A stretch of DNA of 64,000 bases, from NCBI RefSeq assembly GCF_037152535.1, contig NZ_JBBCMA010000003.1, positions 255,521 through 319,520 on the forward strand, in the 5' to 3' direction. Within the stretch, counting starts at the first letter, position 1, and every line of letters starts with the position of its first letter. The translations under genes and the position numbers were made by a program. Of the stretch, positions 9,071-19,704 are shown piece by piece. This stretch comes from Leclercia sp. AS011. GTDB lineage: Bacteria > Pseudomonadota > Gammaproteobacteria > Enterobacterales > Enterobacteriaceae. Under the pieces are notes generated by a model. It was given only the letters and a program-made list of their open reading frames with translations. It did not search any database and had not been told where the DNA came from.

Positions 9071-11320
9071 TTATCCCCCGTAAACTTCGCTGGAATCTGC
9101 TTTGTCTTTCATAATGCATTCCAGCGGCAGCGGCTTCGCTATGTAATAGCCCTGCAGATAGTCCACGCCAAGCTGCAATAACAGCGCCTGGTGTGCCTCT
9201 GTCTCGACATACTCCGCAACGATGGACATGCCTTTTGCCCGGGCAATATCAATGATCGACTTTACAATCAGCTGATCCACTTTGTTACTGATGATCTCTT
9301 TAACGAACATGCCGTCAATTTTGACGATGTCGGCATCAAGGTTTTTTAGCCTTTCATAGTTCGCATAACCGGTGCCAAAGTCATCAATAGCAATTTCAAA
9401 GCCATGGTTACGTAAGGATTTAATATTGTTGAGGACATTTCTCTCATTTAAGAACAACTGCTCTTCCGTGACCTCAAAGACAATGTTGTCGGGCTTTTTA
9501 TTCTTTTTCTCAAACATGAAAATAATGCGTTCCGCCGTATGTTCATCTGCCAGGGTTTCCGGCGTGATATTAAGGGAGAAACGAATCCCCTGGCATGTGG
9601 CCAGATTGTCATGATAAAAATCGATAAAGCTCTCCAGCACCTTGAAGTCGAGCAATCCGCACAGACCAAATTCCGTAATCGTCGGGATAAATTTATCCGG
9701 CGTCACGATTTTACCGTCGAGCTTCATCCGGCAGAGAATTTCATAATATTGTTTGTCGCTGTGACTATGCTCTATTTTTTGTGCATAGAGCACGATCTCA
9801 TTACGGAGCAAGGCCTGCTTAAGCTGTTGCACCAACGCGATATCCAGGGTCATGTGTTGCTCGATGAAATCCTGGTTTTTATCAAGCGCACTAATGTGAT
9901 CCGCGCCTTTGGTGGTCGCCAGATAATCAAGCTCGGAGACAGATTTACTTAAATCAGCGCTCGCGTTGTATGTCACCCACGCCAGGCCGAACGCAACCTC
10001 CACGTCACTCACCCGGGCATAGGTTTTGGCCTGATTCAGCTTCTTCAGCAGCTCCTGCAGGACGCTTCTGCCGCCTTTCTCCGGCAGAACAACCAGCAAA
10101 TCGCCATAAGGAACGGAATAGACACCGCATTTTGCCGGGAGAAACTTTTTCAGTAGATAATAGACGGCGACTTTGGCATTCACCCGGAAGGTAAAGCCAA
10201 GATGCTTATCCAGGTTATCGGCAGAAAATATTTTGACGTAACAAAGCATCGCCGGGTAGGTCAGCTGCTGAAGATCTTTGTTCATCAGCAGCAGGTTCGG
10301 CAGCATGGTCAGCGGCTCCCGGAAGGCGGCGTTGGTTATTTTAACGTTGGCCTGCTTCAGGTTTCTCTTCATGGTGGCGAGGTAGGCATTGGCGATGGTG
10401 AAGACGATAAAAAAGGCGGAGAACGAGGTTAAAAGCTGACCTTTTTCGACAATCTTTATAAACTGCGGGTTGCCGGTAATGAGGATAAAGATGGCAAACG
10501 GCCAGGTCAGCGAGATAAACGCCGCACTAAAATTAATCACCCCATACACGAAGGCCAGAAACACCAGCGGAATGGCGTAGCTGGAGATCACCGGGTACTG
10601 GCTCACGTTGGTATAGATCAATATCAGCCCGGCAGTAATTATCATCCAGACAATTAAGCGGGCTCGGTTACGTATCTCGAGGATATTCTTTATGCAGAAC
10701 TTGCGGACATAATTCCATGAGGTGAGGAAGCGTAATAAATAGTACAGGCCAGAGCTAAAGACCACGGCGGGCATCATCAGGCTTTGCAAATTCAGGATCA
10801 ACAGGCGAATTTCACTGGCCGAAAAGTAATATTGAAAATCATCGGGAATGAAGGTTAGCGCGCCGACAATATACATTGCCGTCTGGGCGAGCAGGGGATA
10901 AATAAAGCCAAAACACCACAGCCGGACAAAGATACCTGTACTTTTGGTGATATCAATTCTGGCATAGCGTCCGAGCCTGTTATGTAAAATACACTGCACA
11001 ATCGCCAGGGGGATCATCAAACTGAGCGTCACCGCCCAGGTTTGGCTGACGTTGAGATTCAGTTCGTGCTGGAAGGAGATATAGGTTGCCAGGGTTAACG
11101 CGGGTAATACGCTGGCACCATAAATGCCGACCAGGGCGATAAAAAGGCTGATGGGCAAATAGGCCACATAAATAGTCGTGTGGTCAATCGCCACGCGCGG
11201 AGAAAGCTCTCGCAGGAGCGGCAGAAACAGAAGCACGGTAATAAATGTGATCGCCGTGTGAAGTATTTTGCTGCTTTTATGTAAATTATAATGCGTTTTT
11301 ATAGAATGAAGAGTGATCAT
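9071..11320 (-). CDS. MASE1-like membrane c-di-GMP phosphodiesterase (degenerate GGDEF + EAL)
   Basis: Hydrolyses c-di-GMP to pGpG. About eight TM segments in residues ~20-290 resemble the MASE1-type sensor of E. coli PdeA (YfgF). A degenerate GGDEF domain follows, with PYGDLL in place of GGDEF, so no cyclase activity is expected. The EAL domain looks catalytically complete: EIL in place of EAL (as in YfgF), SLN, EVTEE, IDDFGTGY, KIDG, AEYVE and LQGY. I chose the ATG at 11320 (MITLHSIK); in-frame starts also exist at 11350 and 11368. It is the first gene of an operon with the cyclase and has a perfect CRP-site core ~110 bp upstream. Confidence 0.9.
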   Translation of the reverse strand: MITLHSIKTHYNLHKSSKILHTAITFITVLLFLPLLRELSPRVAIDHTTIYVAYLPISLFIALVGIYGASVLPALTLATYISFQHELNLNVSQTWAVTLSLMIPLAIVQCILHNRLGRYARIDITKSTGIFVRLWCFGFIYPLLAQTAMYIVGALTFIPDDFQYYFSASEIRLLILNLQSLMMPAVVFSSGLYYLLRFLTSWNYVRKFCIKNILEIRNRARLIVWMIITAGLILIYTNVSQYPVISSYAIPLVFLAFVYGVINFSAAFISLTWPFAIFILITGNPQFIKIVEKGQLLTSFSAFFIVFTIANAYLATMKRNLKQANVKITNAAFREPLTMLPNLLLMNKDLQQLTYPAMLCYVKIFSADNLDKHLGFTFRVNAKVAVYYLLKKFLPAKCGVYSVPYGDLLVVLPEKGGRSVLQELLKKLNQAKTYARVSDVEVAFGLAWVTYNASADLSKSVSELDYLATTKGADHISALDKNQDFIEQHMTLDIALVQQLKQALLRNEIVLYAQKIEHSHSDKQYYEILCRMKLDGKIVTPDKFIPTITEFGLCGLLDFKVLESFIDFYHDNLATCQGIRFSLNITPETLADEHTAERIIFMFEKKNKKPDNIVFEVTEEQLFLNERNVLNNIKSLRNHGFEIAIDDFGTGYANYERLKNLDADIVKIDGMFVKEIISNKVDQLIVKSIIDIARAKGMSIVAEYVETEAHQALLLQLGVDYLQGYYIAKPLPLECIMKDKADSSEVYGG

Positions 11321-11428
11321 CAAATGCTCGCCACAGAGTAAAGTTACCATCAAACAATGTGCAGGCATCCTTTCCAGCTTGATAACATGTATAAAATATG
11401 CACATTAATCTTAACGTAAATTTTTCTG

Positions 11429-11444
11429 TGTGATCATGATCACA
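11429..11444. promoter_or_regulatory. CRP-cAMP binding site (consensus core)
   Basis: TGTGATCATGATCACA matches TGTGA-N6-TCACA at every conserved position. It stands ~109 bp before the chosen EAL start on the minus strand and ~115 bp past the nrdF stop, so the EAL-GGDEF operon is the natural target. The -10 element is not clear enough to classify the promoter. Confidence 0.75.
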
Positions 11445-11472
11445 CGCAATTTTTGGCTTTTAGCGATCACAT

Positions 11473-11510
11473 AAGGCAGTAGCCAATATAAAAAGAGTGG
11501 CTACTGCCTT
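11473..11510. terminator. 13-bp perfect inverted repeat downstream of nrdF
   Basis: AAGGCAGTAGCCA (11473-11485) and TGGCTACTGCCTT (11498-11510) are exact complements with a 12-nt loop. The site is 35 nt beyond the nrdF stop, where a terminator is expected. On the minus strand no T-run follows the stem, so it is not a classical intrinsic terminator; it could stabilise the mRNA 3' end. Confidence 0.5.
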
Positions 11511-11544
11511 AAAAAATATTAAAAATTCCTGGGTTGCCCAATCC

Positions 11545-12513
<969 letters not shown>

Positions 12514-14658
12514 TTACAGCGCGCAGGACACGCAGCCTTCTGTTTCGGTGCCTTCCAGCGCAAGCTGGCGCAGGCGAATGTAGTACAGGGTCTTGATCCC
12601 TTTCTTCCAGGCGTAGATCTGCGCTTTGTTGATATCGCGGGTGGTGGCGGTGTCCGGGAAGAACAGCGTCAGCGACAGCCCCTGGTCGACGTGCTTTGTC
12701 GCCTCGGCGTAGGTATCGATAATCTTTTCCGGGCCAATCTCATAGGCGTCCTGATACAGGGCCAGGTTGTCGTTGGTCATAAAGGGGGCAGGGTAGTAGA
12801 CGCGCCCGGTTTTACCCTCTTTGCGGATCTCAATTTTCGAGACGATAGGGTGAATGCTCGAGGTGGCATGGTTGATATACGAGATCGACCCGGTGGGCGG
12901 CACCGCCTGCAAATTCTGGTTGTAGATGCCGTACTGCATCACGTCCTCCCGCAGCTGTTGCCACATCTCCCGCGTCGGCAGGGTCACGCCCGCCCGGGCA
13001 AACAGGGCGCGCACCTTCTCCGTTTTCGGCTGCCAGTCGTTCTCCAGATACTGATCAAAGTACGTCCCGCTGGCGTAGCGCGACTGGTCAAAGCCCGCGA
13101 AGCGCTGCCCCTTTTCCCGGGCCAGCATCATCGAGGTATGCAGGGCGTGCCAGGTGATGGTGTAGAAATAGAGGTTGGTGAAATCCAGCCCCTCCGGGCT
13201 GCCGTAGGCGATCCCCTCCCGCGCCAGATAGCCGTGGAGGTTCATCTGTCCGAGGCCGATGGCGTGGGAGGCGGCATTCCCGGCCTCCACCGACGGCACG
13301 CTGCGGATGTGGCTCATGTCCGACACCGCCGACAGGCCGCGTACCGCGGTCTCGACGGTGCGGCCAAAGTCCGGGGAGTCCATGGTGTGGGCAATGTTCA
13401 GCGAGCCCAGATTGCAGGAGATATCGTGCCCGACCCGGGTGTAGTCCAGATCCTCGTCATAGGTCGAGGGGCTGTTGACCTGCAAAATCTCCGAGCACAG
13501 GTTGCTCATGTTAATGCGCCCGGCAATGGGGTTGGCGCGGTTCACCGTGTCTTCGAACATGATGTACGGATAGCCGGACTCAAACTGGATCTCCGCCAGC
13601 CGCTGGAAGAACTCCCGGGCGTTGAGCCAGGATTTACGGACCCGCGGATCCGCCACTAGCGTGTCGTACAGCTCGCTCACCGCCACATCGCCAAAGGGTT
13701 TGCCGTAGAGGCGCTCCACGTCATAGGGGGAGAACAGCGCCATCTCAGCGTTCTCCTTCGCCAGCTGGAAGGTGATATCCGGGATCACTACCCCCAGCGA
13801 CAGGGTTTTGATGCGAATTTTTTCGTCGGCGTTTTCCCGTTTGGTATCAAGGAACCGCAGGATATCCGGGTGATGGGCATGAAGATAGACCGCCCCGGCC
13901 CCCTGGCGCGCCCCCAGCTGATTGGCGTAGGAGAAGGCATCTTCCAGCATTTTCATCACCGGGATCACCCCGGAGGACTGGTTCTCAATCCGCTTGATCG
14001 GCGCGCCCGCTTCCCGCAGGTTCGAGAGTAAAAACGCCACTCCGCCGCCGCGTTTGGAGAGCTGTAACGCCGAGTTCACGGCGCGGCCAATTGACTCCAT
14101 ATTGTCTTCAATACGCAGCAGGAAGCAGGAGACCAGCTCCCCGCGCTGGGCCTTGCCGCAGTTGAGGAAGGTGGGCGTCGCGGGCTGGAAGCGTCCGGCG
14201 AGCATCTCGTCGGTGAGCTGGCGGGCGAGGGATTCATCCCCCTGGGCGAGGGTCAGGGCCACCATCACCACCCGATCCTCAAAGTGTTCGAGATACTGTT
14301 TGCCGTCGAAGGTTTTCAGCGTGTAGCTGGTGTAGAACTTCCATGCGCCGAGGAAGGTCTGGAAACGAAAACCGCTGGCGTGGGCGTGAGCAAACAGCGC
14401 CAGCACGAAGGCAGGATCGAAGCGTGCCAGCACCTTTGGATCGTAATAGCTCTCGCTGACCAGATAATCGAGACGCGCCTGCGGGCTGGCAAAGGTCATG
14501 CTGTTAGGGTCGACGTGGGCGTTAAAAAAGGCGTCCACCGCCTCACGATCTTTGCTGAACTGGATTTTCCCGTCGCGATCGTACAGGTTCAGCATGGCGT
14601 TCAACGCATGGAAATCGGTCGATCGCTGCATTACGCGCTCTGCGGTTGTCGTTGCCAA
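12514..14658 (-). CDS. nrdE: Class Ib ribonucleotide reductase alpha subunit NrdE
   Basis: The catalytic subunit that reduces ribonucleoside diphosphates, 714 residues, same length as E. coli NrdE. Active-site landmarks are [10 protein letters not shown], the SRG-type block [19 protein letters not shown], and the C-terminal redox pair in CVSC. It lacks the ATP-cone of NrdA, which defines class Ib. The start overlaps the 3' end of nrdI by 28 nt, a feature shared with E. coli. Confidence 0.97.
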   Translation of the reverse strand: MATTTAERVMQRSTDFHALNAMLNLYDRDGKIQFSKDREAVDAFFNAHVDPNSMTFASPQARLDYLVSESYYDPKVLARFDPAFVLALFAHAHASGFRFQTFLGAWKFYTSYTLKTFDGKQYLEHFEDRVVMVALTLAQGDESLARQLTDEMLAGRFQPATPTFLNCGKAQRGELVSCFLLRIEDNMESIGRAVNSALQLSKRGGGVAFLLSNLREAGAPIKRIENQSSGVIPVMKMLEDAFSYANQLGARQGAGAVYLHAHHPDILRFLDTKRENADEKIRIKTLSLGVVIPDITFQLAKENAEMALFSPYDVERLYGKPFGDVAVSELYDTLVADPRVRKSWLNAREFFQRLAEIQFESGYPYIMFEDTVNRANPIAGRINMSNLCSEILQVNSPSTYDEDLDYTRVGHDISCNLGSLNIAHTMDSPDFGRTVETAVRGLSAVSDMSHIRSVPSVEAGNAASHAIGLGQMNLHGYLAREGIAYGSPEGLDFTNLYFYTITWHALHTSMMLAREKGQRFAGFDQSRYASGTYFDQYLENDWQPKTEKVRALFARAGVTLPTREMWQQLREDVMQYGIYNQNLQAVPPTGSISYINHATSSIHPIVSKIEIRKEGKTGRVYYPAPFMTNDNLALYQDAYEIGPEKIIDTYAEATKHVDQGLSLTLFFPDTATTRDINKAQIYAWKKGIKTLYYIRLRQLALEGTETEGCVSCAL

Positions 14659-15041
14659 AATTCGTTCACTCCTTTACGCACGTTGTCGACGTCCTGCTCC
14701 GTCCCCATCAGCTCGAAGCGATACAGGTACGGCACGCCGCATTTTTGTGAGATGACATCCCCGGCGCGGCCAAACGCCTCGCCGAAGTTACGGTTGCCGG
14801 CGGCTATCACCCCACGGATAAGCCGCCGGTTATGCGGATCGTTGAGAAAGCGGATCGCCTGACGCGGTACCGCCCCGGCCGTTCCGCCCCCGCCGTAGCT
14901 GGGCACCACCAGAATAAAAGGCTCGTCTACCTGGATCCGCTCCCGCTCGTTCAGCGGGATGCGCACGGCGGGCAGCCCGACGCGCGTGATAAAGCGGTGC
15001 GTGTTCTCCGAGCTGCTGGAGAAGTAGACGAGCAGGCTCAT
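14631..15041 (-). CDS. nrdI: Flavodoxin-like NrdI
   Basis: The 136-residue flavodoxin-like protein that supplies superoxide/peroxide for assembly of the Mn2-tyrosyl cofactor in NrdF. It opens [18 protein letters not shown], containing the phosphate-binding loop, and has the glycine-rich PSYGGGG loop. It overlaps nrdH by 4 nt and nrdE by 28 nt. Confidence 0.96.
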   Translation of the reverse strand: MSLLVYFSSSSENTHRFITRVGLPAVRIPLNERERIQVDEPFILVVPSYGGGGTAGAVPRQAIRFLNDPHNRRLIRGVIAAGNRNFGEAFGRAGDVISQKCGVPYLYRFELMGTEQDVDNVRKGVNEFWQRQPQSA

Positions 15042-15283
15042 GCCCGGGCGGCCTGGGCAGGCTGGGGCAGACGGTTAATCAGGTCCGGACGAAAACCGGA
15101 CCAGCGTGTCTCCCCGGCGATCACCACCGGCAGCTGACGAAATCCCCCGGCGCGGAGGGTCTCAGCCGCGTCCGGCACCAGGTCAACATTCACCAGTTCA
15201 AAGGCGATGCCGCGGCTCTCCATCGCGCGTTTGGTGGCATGGCACTGCACACAGTCGTTTCGAGTGTAAATAATAATGCGCAT
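15038..15283 (-). CDS. nrdH: Glutaredoxin-like NrdH, electron donor for NrdEF
   Basis: An 81-residue redoxin with the CVQC active site in a glutaredoxin-like fold; it is reduced by thioredoxin reductase and reduces NrdE. FRQLPVV and WSGFRPD are NrdH hallmarks. I use the ATG at 15283 ([10 protein letters not shown]), matching the E. coli start; an in-frame ATG at 15298 would add five residues. It is first in the operon, behind a pair of NrdR boxes. Confidence 0.95.
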   Translation of the reverse strand: MRIIIYTRNDCVQCHATKRAMESRGIAFELVNVDLVPDAAETLRAGGFRQLPVVIAGETRWSGFRPDLINRLPQPAQAARA

Positions 15284-15360
15284 GATTCGTATTTCCATCT
15301 AGAATAGGATTCCGACGCCAGTTAGGGCGTCACCAGGAGTCTGTCTTGCTAAAGGGAATA

Positions 15361-15401
15361 CTAGATGTAGTTGTCGTAAGTTTCAACCATACAAGATATG
15401 G
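15361..15401. promoter_or_regulatory. Two NrdR boxes of the nrdHIEF promoter
   Basis: CTAGATGTAG (15361-15370) and CAAGATATGG (15392-15401) each match 8 of 10 core positions of the NrdR box (CWATATATWG). Their centres are 31 bp apart, the three-turn spacing typical of NrdR pairs. The site is ~80-120 bp before nrdH. NrdR represses all RNR operons in enterobacteria when dATP is high. Confidence 0.7.
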
Positions 15402-15461
15402 GAATTTCAGCGAGATTATCTGCCGGTGATGGGATTAGCGGGAGAGGGCGCTTGCGGACTT

Positions 15462-15498
15462 AAAAAAGAAAAACCCCCACACCGCAGGGCATGGGGGC
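15462..15498 (-). terminator. Intrinsic terminator of ygaM
   Basis: On the minus strand a TGCCCCCA...TGTGGGGG stem is followed by TTTTTCTTTTTT. It lies 26 nt after the ygaM stop and insulates nrdHIEF from ygaM readthrough. Confidence 0.85.
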
Positions 15499-15524
15499 AA
15501 AGGAGGATAGAGCCGGATCGGAGA

Positions 15525-15851
15525 TTATTTACGCAGGGCGAGCAGTGCGCCGATAAAGATCCCCACCGCAGCGACGGTCCCTACCGCACACACTGGACGT
15601 TCACGGATAAAGGTGCTGGCGCAGCCGATGGCATCGCAGGCGGCCTGCTTGCCGGTGGAGCGACCCTGCAGACGGTCACGGGTTTCACGCAGCAGCGATT
15701 TAGCTTTACGTCGGGCGTCGTCCGCTTCGTCCTTCGCATCCGATCCCCAGGATTTCAATACGCTTTCCAGCGAATCCGCTAATTTCCTGACATCGTTATG
15801 GATATCCTGAACATCGTCGTCAACATCGTTTCGGTTTGAACGGTTAAACAT
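15525..15851 (-). CDS. ygaM: ElaB/YqjD/DUF883-family membrane-anchored ribosome-associated protein YgaM
   Basis: A 108-residue protein with a charged helical N-terminus (MFNRSNRNDVDDDVQDIHND) and one C-terminal TM segment with the family pattern RERPVCAVGTVAAVGIFIG. The family (ElaB, YqjD, YgaM) ties stationary-phase ribosomes to the inner membrane; that role is best shown for YqjD/ElaB and only inferred here. It keeps its E. coli position between ygaC and nrdH. The ribosome site GGGAGAAG precedes the ATG. Confidence 0.95.
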   Translation of the reverse strand: MFNRSNRNDVDDDVQDIHNDVRKLADSLESVLKSWGSDAKDEADDARRKAKSLLRETRDRLQGRSTGKQAACDAIGCASTFIRERPVCAVGTVAAVGIFIGALLALRK

Positions 15852-16012
15852 ATGCTTCTCCCTTGTATTTGCGGTAATTAACAGTTTAGACCACCTTTTT
15901 AATATCTGAAGCCGGTCACGGCTTATCAGGCCGTTTATGGATTTTTCTGAAAGCCCTGCTAATGCTCAATACGGTAAGGTTGCCCCGCAGGAAATGATAA
16001 CGAGGAAAGAAT

Positions 16013-16357
16013 ATGTATTTACGACCCGATGAGGTTGCGCGCGAACTTGAAAAAGCGGGATTTACCGTGGATGTGGTAACCCCAAGAGCATACGGGTACC
16101 GTCGTGGCGATAATTATGTTTATGTGAACCGCGAAGCCCGTATGGGGCGCACGGCGCTGATCATTCACCCGACGCTGAAAGAGAGAAGTCTTTCCTTTGC
16201 GGAGCCTGCTTCAGAGATAAAAACCAGCGACCATTATCAGCAGTTCCCGCTCTATTTAGGGGGCAATAATCAGGAACATTATGGTATTCCGCATGGCTTC
16301 AGTTCCCGCATGGCGCTGGAACGCTTTCTGAAAGGCCTGTTTGGCGACGCGCAATAA
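16013..16357 (+). CDS. ygaC: DUF2002 protein YgaC
   Basis: A 114-residue soluble protein of unknown function, closely similar to E. coli YgaC throughout ([36 protein letters not shown]). It is divergent from ygaM across 161 bp and convergent with alaE, as in E. coli. GAGGAAAG precedes the start. E. coli ygaC is reported to be Fur-regulated; I did not identify a clear Fur box here. Confidence 0.95.
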   Translation: MYLRPDEVARELEKAGFTVDVVTPRAYGYRRGDNYVYVNREARMGRTALIIHPTLKERSLSFAEPASEIKTSDHYQQFPLYLGGNNQEHYGIPHGFSSRMALERFLKGLFGDAQ

Positions 16358-16389
16358 CAACGCGGCTGGCTTTCGCCAGTCGCTGTGGT

Positions 16390-16839
16390 TTACGCCTTGA
16401 CCTGATGATACTGGCTGACTTTAAACAGACGTCGGCAGTAATCGAGGAAATAGCCGTAGACCGCACCCATCATCATCGACACCACGATATTGGAACTGAC
16501 CGCCGCGGCGATCTGATGCCAGTCGGCACCTACCGTTAGCAGGATCGCGACATACACCGGTGACTGAAAAGTGACATAGGCCACCACGTCCGCCAGATTT
16601 TTCATCCAGCCTGTCGGCGAATAGCGACGGGCAAGACGCATCACCGCATCGCGATAGAAACCGTATGGCCATGCAATAAGGATATTCACCGGAACGGCCA
16701 CCAGACGGGAAGAAAGCGACTGCTCGAAGCTCATTCCGGAGAGGAATATTTCAATCAGCATGTTCACCACCGAACAGTAGACCACCATGGCAAAGGTATC
16801 CGCTACCGCGTGACGCAGGCGAGACTGCCGAGAGAACAT
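16390..16839 (-). CDS. alaE: L-alanine exporter AlaE
   Basis: A 149-residue inner-membrane protein with four TM segments, nearly identical in pattern to E. coli AlaE (YgaW). Landmarks are [33 protein letters not shown] and [15 protein letters not shown]. It exports L-alanine to prevent toxic accumulation. It is convergent with ygaC, with an imperfect hairpin (GCGGCTGGC...GCCAGTCGC) between the two stops, and divergent from stpA across a long AT-rich region. Confidence 0.95.
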   Translation of the reverse strand: MFSRQSRLRHAVADTFAMVVYCSVVNMLIEIFLSGMSFEQSLSSRLVAVPVNILIAWPYGFYRDAVMRLARRYSPTGWMKNLADVVAYVTFQSPVYVAILLTVGADWHQIAAAVSSNIVVSMMMGAVYGYFLDYCRRLFKVSQYHQVKA

Positions 16840-17450
16840 GTCCTGACTCCTTGAAGGTCGTATAACAGAGAGGCTAAAGCAGGTTGGGTTAGTGCTTTAG
16901 TTTGGATTATTTTTCGTGTATAGCGTATCTCTCTGCATTGAAACCTACAATTAGCGATAAATTTTTATTTAAAGGCGTTTTGTCCCTAAAATTCTCTAAA
17001 CGAATCGGTTTTGCCAGCGCGGCGGCATTTTCTCTTCGGTTATTTGTTTTTTCATTTATAAACAAGATGTTGCGTTTTTATTTTTCAACGACTGGCATGT
17101 GCTGTGCCGGGAGGGAAAAGGTGCTGCATTTTACTTGCCGGTTATGCTGTCAATTTAAGGTTGGTCAGCGAGAAAATCTGAAAAGGCGGTATTGGTTTTA
17201 TGCACCATAACTGAATGGGTATGCGTGATTCGTCAATTTCCCTTAAAACGTTCAGGAATTAAATAATCATTAAACTGTTTATCAGGATAAATCATACAAA
17301 AAGTGAAGCATCGCGCGTTATATTTTCTTTATTTCATTTAATTTGACATAAATTATATTTTCGTGCTCTGTTGTCTGGATGTTCATAAACAAATGAATTA
17401 CCATGGCCGCTATTGCTTATTTTATCGACTTGAAAAGGTTTTCATTTAAT
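16840..17450. other. AT-rich intergenic region between alaE and stpA
   Basis: 611 bp holding the divergent promoters of alaE and stpA. Long T/A runs are consistent with H-NS/StpA binding. An open frame of 102 codons (16902-17210) has no ribosome site, enteric-atypical codon use and no recognisable domain, so I do not call it a gene. No repeat or RNA was recognised. Confidence 0.7.
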
Positions 17451-17855
17451 ATGACTTCGCAATTACAGATTCTTAATAATATTCGTACTCTTCGCGCCGC
17501 GGCGCGTGAATTCTCGCTTGAAGTGCTGGAAGACATGCTCGAAAAGCTGCGCATCGTCACGGAAGAAAAACGTAATGAACAGGCTGAAGTCGAACAGCAG
17601 CGTGCCGAGCAGAGTGAGAAAATTAACGCCCTGCTGGAGAAAATGAAAGCCGACGGTATTTCAGCAGAAGATCTGCTGGGTTCCAATCTGCTGAACACCC
17701 CGGCACAGCCGAAAAAACGCCAGGCGCGTGCGGCAAAATATCGCTTTACCGATGTCGACGGTCAGGAAAAAACCTGGACCGGTCAGGGTCGTACGCCGAA
17801 GCCAATTGCTATGGCTCTGGCAGAAGGTAAATCACTGGATGATTTCCTGATTTAA
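17451..17855 (+). CDS. stpA: H-NS paralogue StpA, nucleoid-associated RNA chaperone
   Basis: 134 residues, the E. coli StpA length. An N-terminal coiled-coil oligomerisation region (SLEVLEDMLEKLRIVTEEKR, ~18-37, extending to ~65) leads to a basic linker (KKRQAR). The C-terminal DNA-binding domain carries the AT-hook-like TWTGQGRTPKPIA loop. It silences AT-rich DNA and promotes RNA annealing. The position beside alaE-ygaC and yqaE is that of E. coli stpA, which separates it from hns. The start at 17451 gives the family length; an upstream in-frame ATG at 17403 would add 16 unlikely residues. A GC hairpin (17867-17887) follows the stop but lacks a T-run. Confidence 0.96.
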   Translation: MTSQLQILNNIRTLRAAAREFSLEVLEDMLEKLRIVTEEKRNEQAEVEQQRAEQSEKINALLEKMKADGISAEDLLGSNLLNTPAQPKKRQARAAKYRFTDVDGQEKTWTGQGRTPKPIAMALAEGKSLDDFLI

Positions 17856-17898
17856 TCCCTGTATATCGGGCGGAATAACCCCGCCCGGTAGCCGCTGC

Positions 17899-18078
17899 TT
17901 AGCAGACGCCAAAATCACCCTCTTCTTTATACAGCGTTACGTCCGCTGCTTTCAGGGTAAATTTCTCCCCCTGCTCGTTACTCGCCTGCACCACGACAAC
18001 CTGATCTTCATGCACTTCGATCACTTTCAGTTTCGGGCCGCCCATGCGCGGTTGTACATAATCGCCTACAGAAAACAT
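17899..18078 (-). CDS. Small DUF2158 (YodC-like) protein
   Basis: A 59-residue protein beginning MFSVGDYVQPRMGGPKLKVI. The motif 'GD.V....GGP...V' is that of the DUF2158/YodC family of small beta-rich proteins of unknown function. A strong ribosome site (GAGGAG, 7-8 nt from the ATG) and family-like sequence support it despite its size. It converges with stpA. Confidence 0.8.
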   Translation of the reverse strand: MFSVGDYVQPRMGGPKLKVIEVHEDQVVVVQASNEQGEKFTLKAADVTLYKEEGDFGVC

Positions 18079-18300
18079 AGTTATCTCCTCGTGATGGTTT
18101 CGACCCTAACATTAGCCCAGGCGCAGGGCAGGGTACAGCGTCCCGGACGGAATACTCCTGAATTTCCAGCCTAAAGCTGCGTAAAGAGGGTAAAAGAGGG
18201 TAAAACTCCACGCCAACGGTGGCAGCTCTGCGTAGACTCGCTACGCTTAGAGGTAAAATCTCTTTTGTTACAATGACCTGACTGCTTGTATGGAGAATCT

Positions 18301-18459
18301 ATGGGTTTCTGGCGTATCGTTATCACTATTCTGCTTCCCCCGCTTGGCGTGCTGATCGGCAAAGGGTTCGGCTGGGCGTTTATCCTCAACATCATCCTGA
18401 CGCTGCTGGGCTATATTCCCGGCCTTATCCACGCGTTCTGGGTGCAGAGCCGCAGCTAA
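18301..18459 (+). CDS. yqaE: PMP3/YqaE-family small membrane protein
   Basis: A 52-residue double-TM proteolipid nearly identical to E. coli YqaE (MGFWRIVITILLPPLGVLIG). The family is linked to membrane-potential and stress responses; its precise role is unknown. GGAG lies 7 nt before the ATG. Its last four bases overlap the end of the convergent LysR gene. In E. coli it also sits close to stpA. Confidence 0.93.
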   Translation: MGFWRIVITILLPPLGVLIGKGFGWAFILNIILTLLGYIPGLIHAFWVQSRS

Positions 18460-19385
18460 TTTCGCCACAGTAAATCACTGTAGATCCCGGTCAGCACCCC
18501 GTCAGGGGCAAATTGCTGTTTGATCCAGCGGGTGACCTGACCGGTAGCCGCATGCTGCGTGGCGAGCAGCATGCGCGAGTCCTGGCGCGGGTTGTTAATG
18601 CGCCGCGTCACCAGTAATCCCGCCTCTACCGCCTCTCTCGCCATATGCTCCGGTAAAAACCCAATCCCTTCGCCCAGAATCTGACACTGGCACTTGGTAT
18701 TAAAATCCGGGACCAGAATGGCCTCCTGGCCGTGCAGCAGCCAGCCCACCTTTTTGTTGATGGTATGCGCCGTGTCTTCGACCATGATATTGGGGTACAG
18801 CCGCAGCTGGCTCTCGGCCAGCGGCTCCGGTGCCAGCGCCAGCGGGTGCTCCGGGGCGATGGCGAACACCCAGCGGATGGCACCAATCTCGGTGTAATCG
18901 ATCCCGCCGCCGTCGAGCAGGGTATCCGGCGCACCGATGGCGATATTGGCCTGGTTATTGATGATCGAATCCCAGACGCCGTTATACACCTCGGTGGTGA
19001 CGGTGATCTGGCAGGTGGGGAACTGCTTTTTCAGCACCTGTAGCAGGCGGGCGGTATGGCGTGGGGTGTAGAGCAGCTGGTTGATACAGATCCGCACCCG
19101 GGTCTCAATCCCCTGCGAGATAGTGTCGATCCCGCGCTTGATGGCGTGGAAGTCATTCAGCAGGTCTATGGCTTTGCGGTAGAAGTAGAAGCCGGATTCG
19201 GTCAGCTCGATGCTGCGGGTGTTACGCACAAACAGCACCACGTCGAGGCCGGTCTCCATCCGCTTGATGGTGTAGCTGATGGCCGAGGTGGTCACCCCCA
19301 GCTCGGTGGCGGCTTTGCTGAAGCTGCCAAAACGCGCCGCAGTGGTAAAGGCCAGCAGGTTCTCTTCGGTAAAGATGGAATTCAT
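18456..19385 (-). CDS. LysR-family regulator, AllS-like
   Basis: 309 residues from the chosen ATG (19385; GGGAG at 8 nt). The winged HTH at ~1-65 (FGSFSKAATELGVTTSAISY) and the effector domain resemble E. coli AllS, activator of the allantoin operon (shared patterns: VRNTRSIELT, NQLLYTP, YNGVWDS, EDTAHTINKKVGW, GIGFLPEHM). It is divergent from the ankyrin-fdrA operon, which contains homologues of genes from the allantoin/oxamate branch, so it most likely activates that operon. Effector unknown. Confidence 0.88.
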   Translation of the reverse strand: MNSIFTEENLLAFTTAARFGSFSKAATELGVTTSAISYTIKRMETGLDVVLFVRNTRSIELTESGFYFYRKAIDLLNDFHAIKRGIDTISQGIETRVRICINQLLYTPRHTARLLQVLKKQFPTCQITVTTEVYNGVWDSIINNQANIAIGAPDTLLDGGGIDYTEIGAIRWVFAIAPEHPLALAPEPLAESQLRLYPNIMVEDTAHTINKKVGWLLHGQEAILVPDFNTKCQCQILGEGIGFLPEHMAREAVEAGLLVTRRINNPRQDSRMLLATQHAATGQVTRWIKQQFAPDGVLTGIYSDLLWRN

Positions 19386-19704
19386 ATTATGGCTCCCGGC
19401 ACCCATCAGTTTTGAACATATTTTAACAAAGTAGTTACAACGCATTTGACGCCGGTCACAGTTCTGCTAATTTGCTGCGGGCCGCGCGGCGCAAGGGCTG
19501 CGTAAACATAAGCAGAATGCAATTTAAGGGCTTAAAAAGCGGTAAAACATAAGGAAAAGGTTGCACAGACGCACGTTTTGACTCCACTGTTGAATTTACA
19601 TCAATAATGAATTGGCTGTCGATGAATCCTTTTTAAGCGGATTCTTTTCTGACCAGGCCGTTGCTATGCTCAGTCCATCAGAAAGGAAAACCAGGAGTGT
19701 GGAT

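Noticed and set aside
16902..17210. 102-codon frame in the alaE-stpA gap
   Set aside because: AT-rich, no ribosome site, no recognisable product; best explained as promoter DNA.
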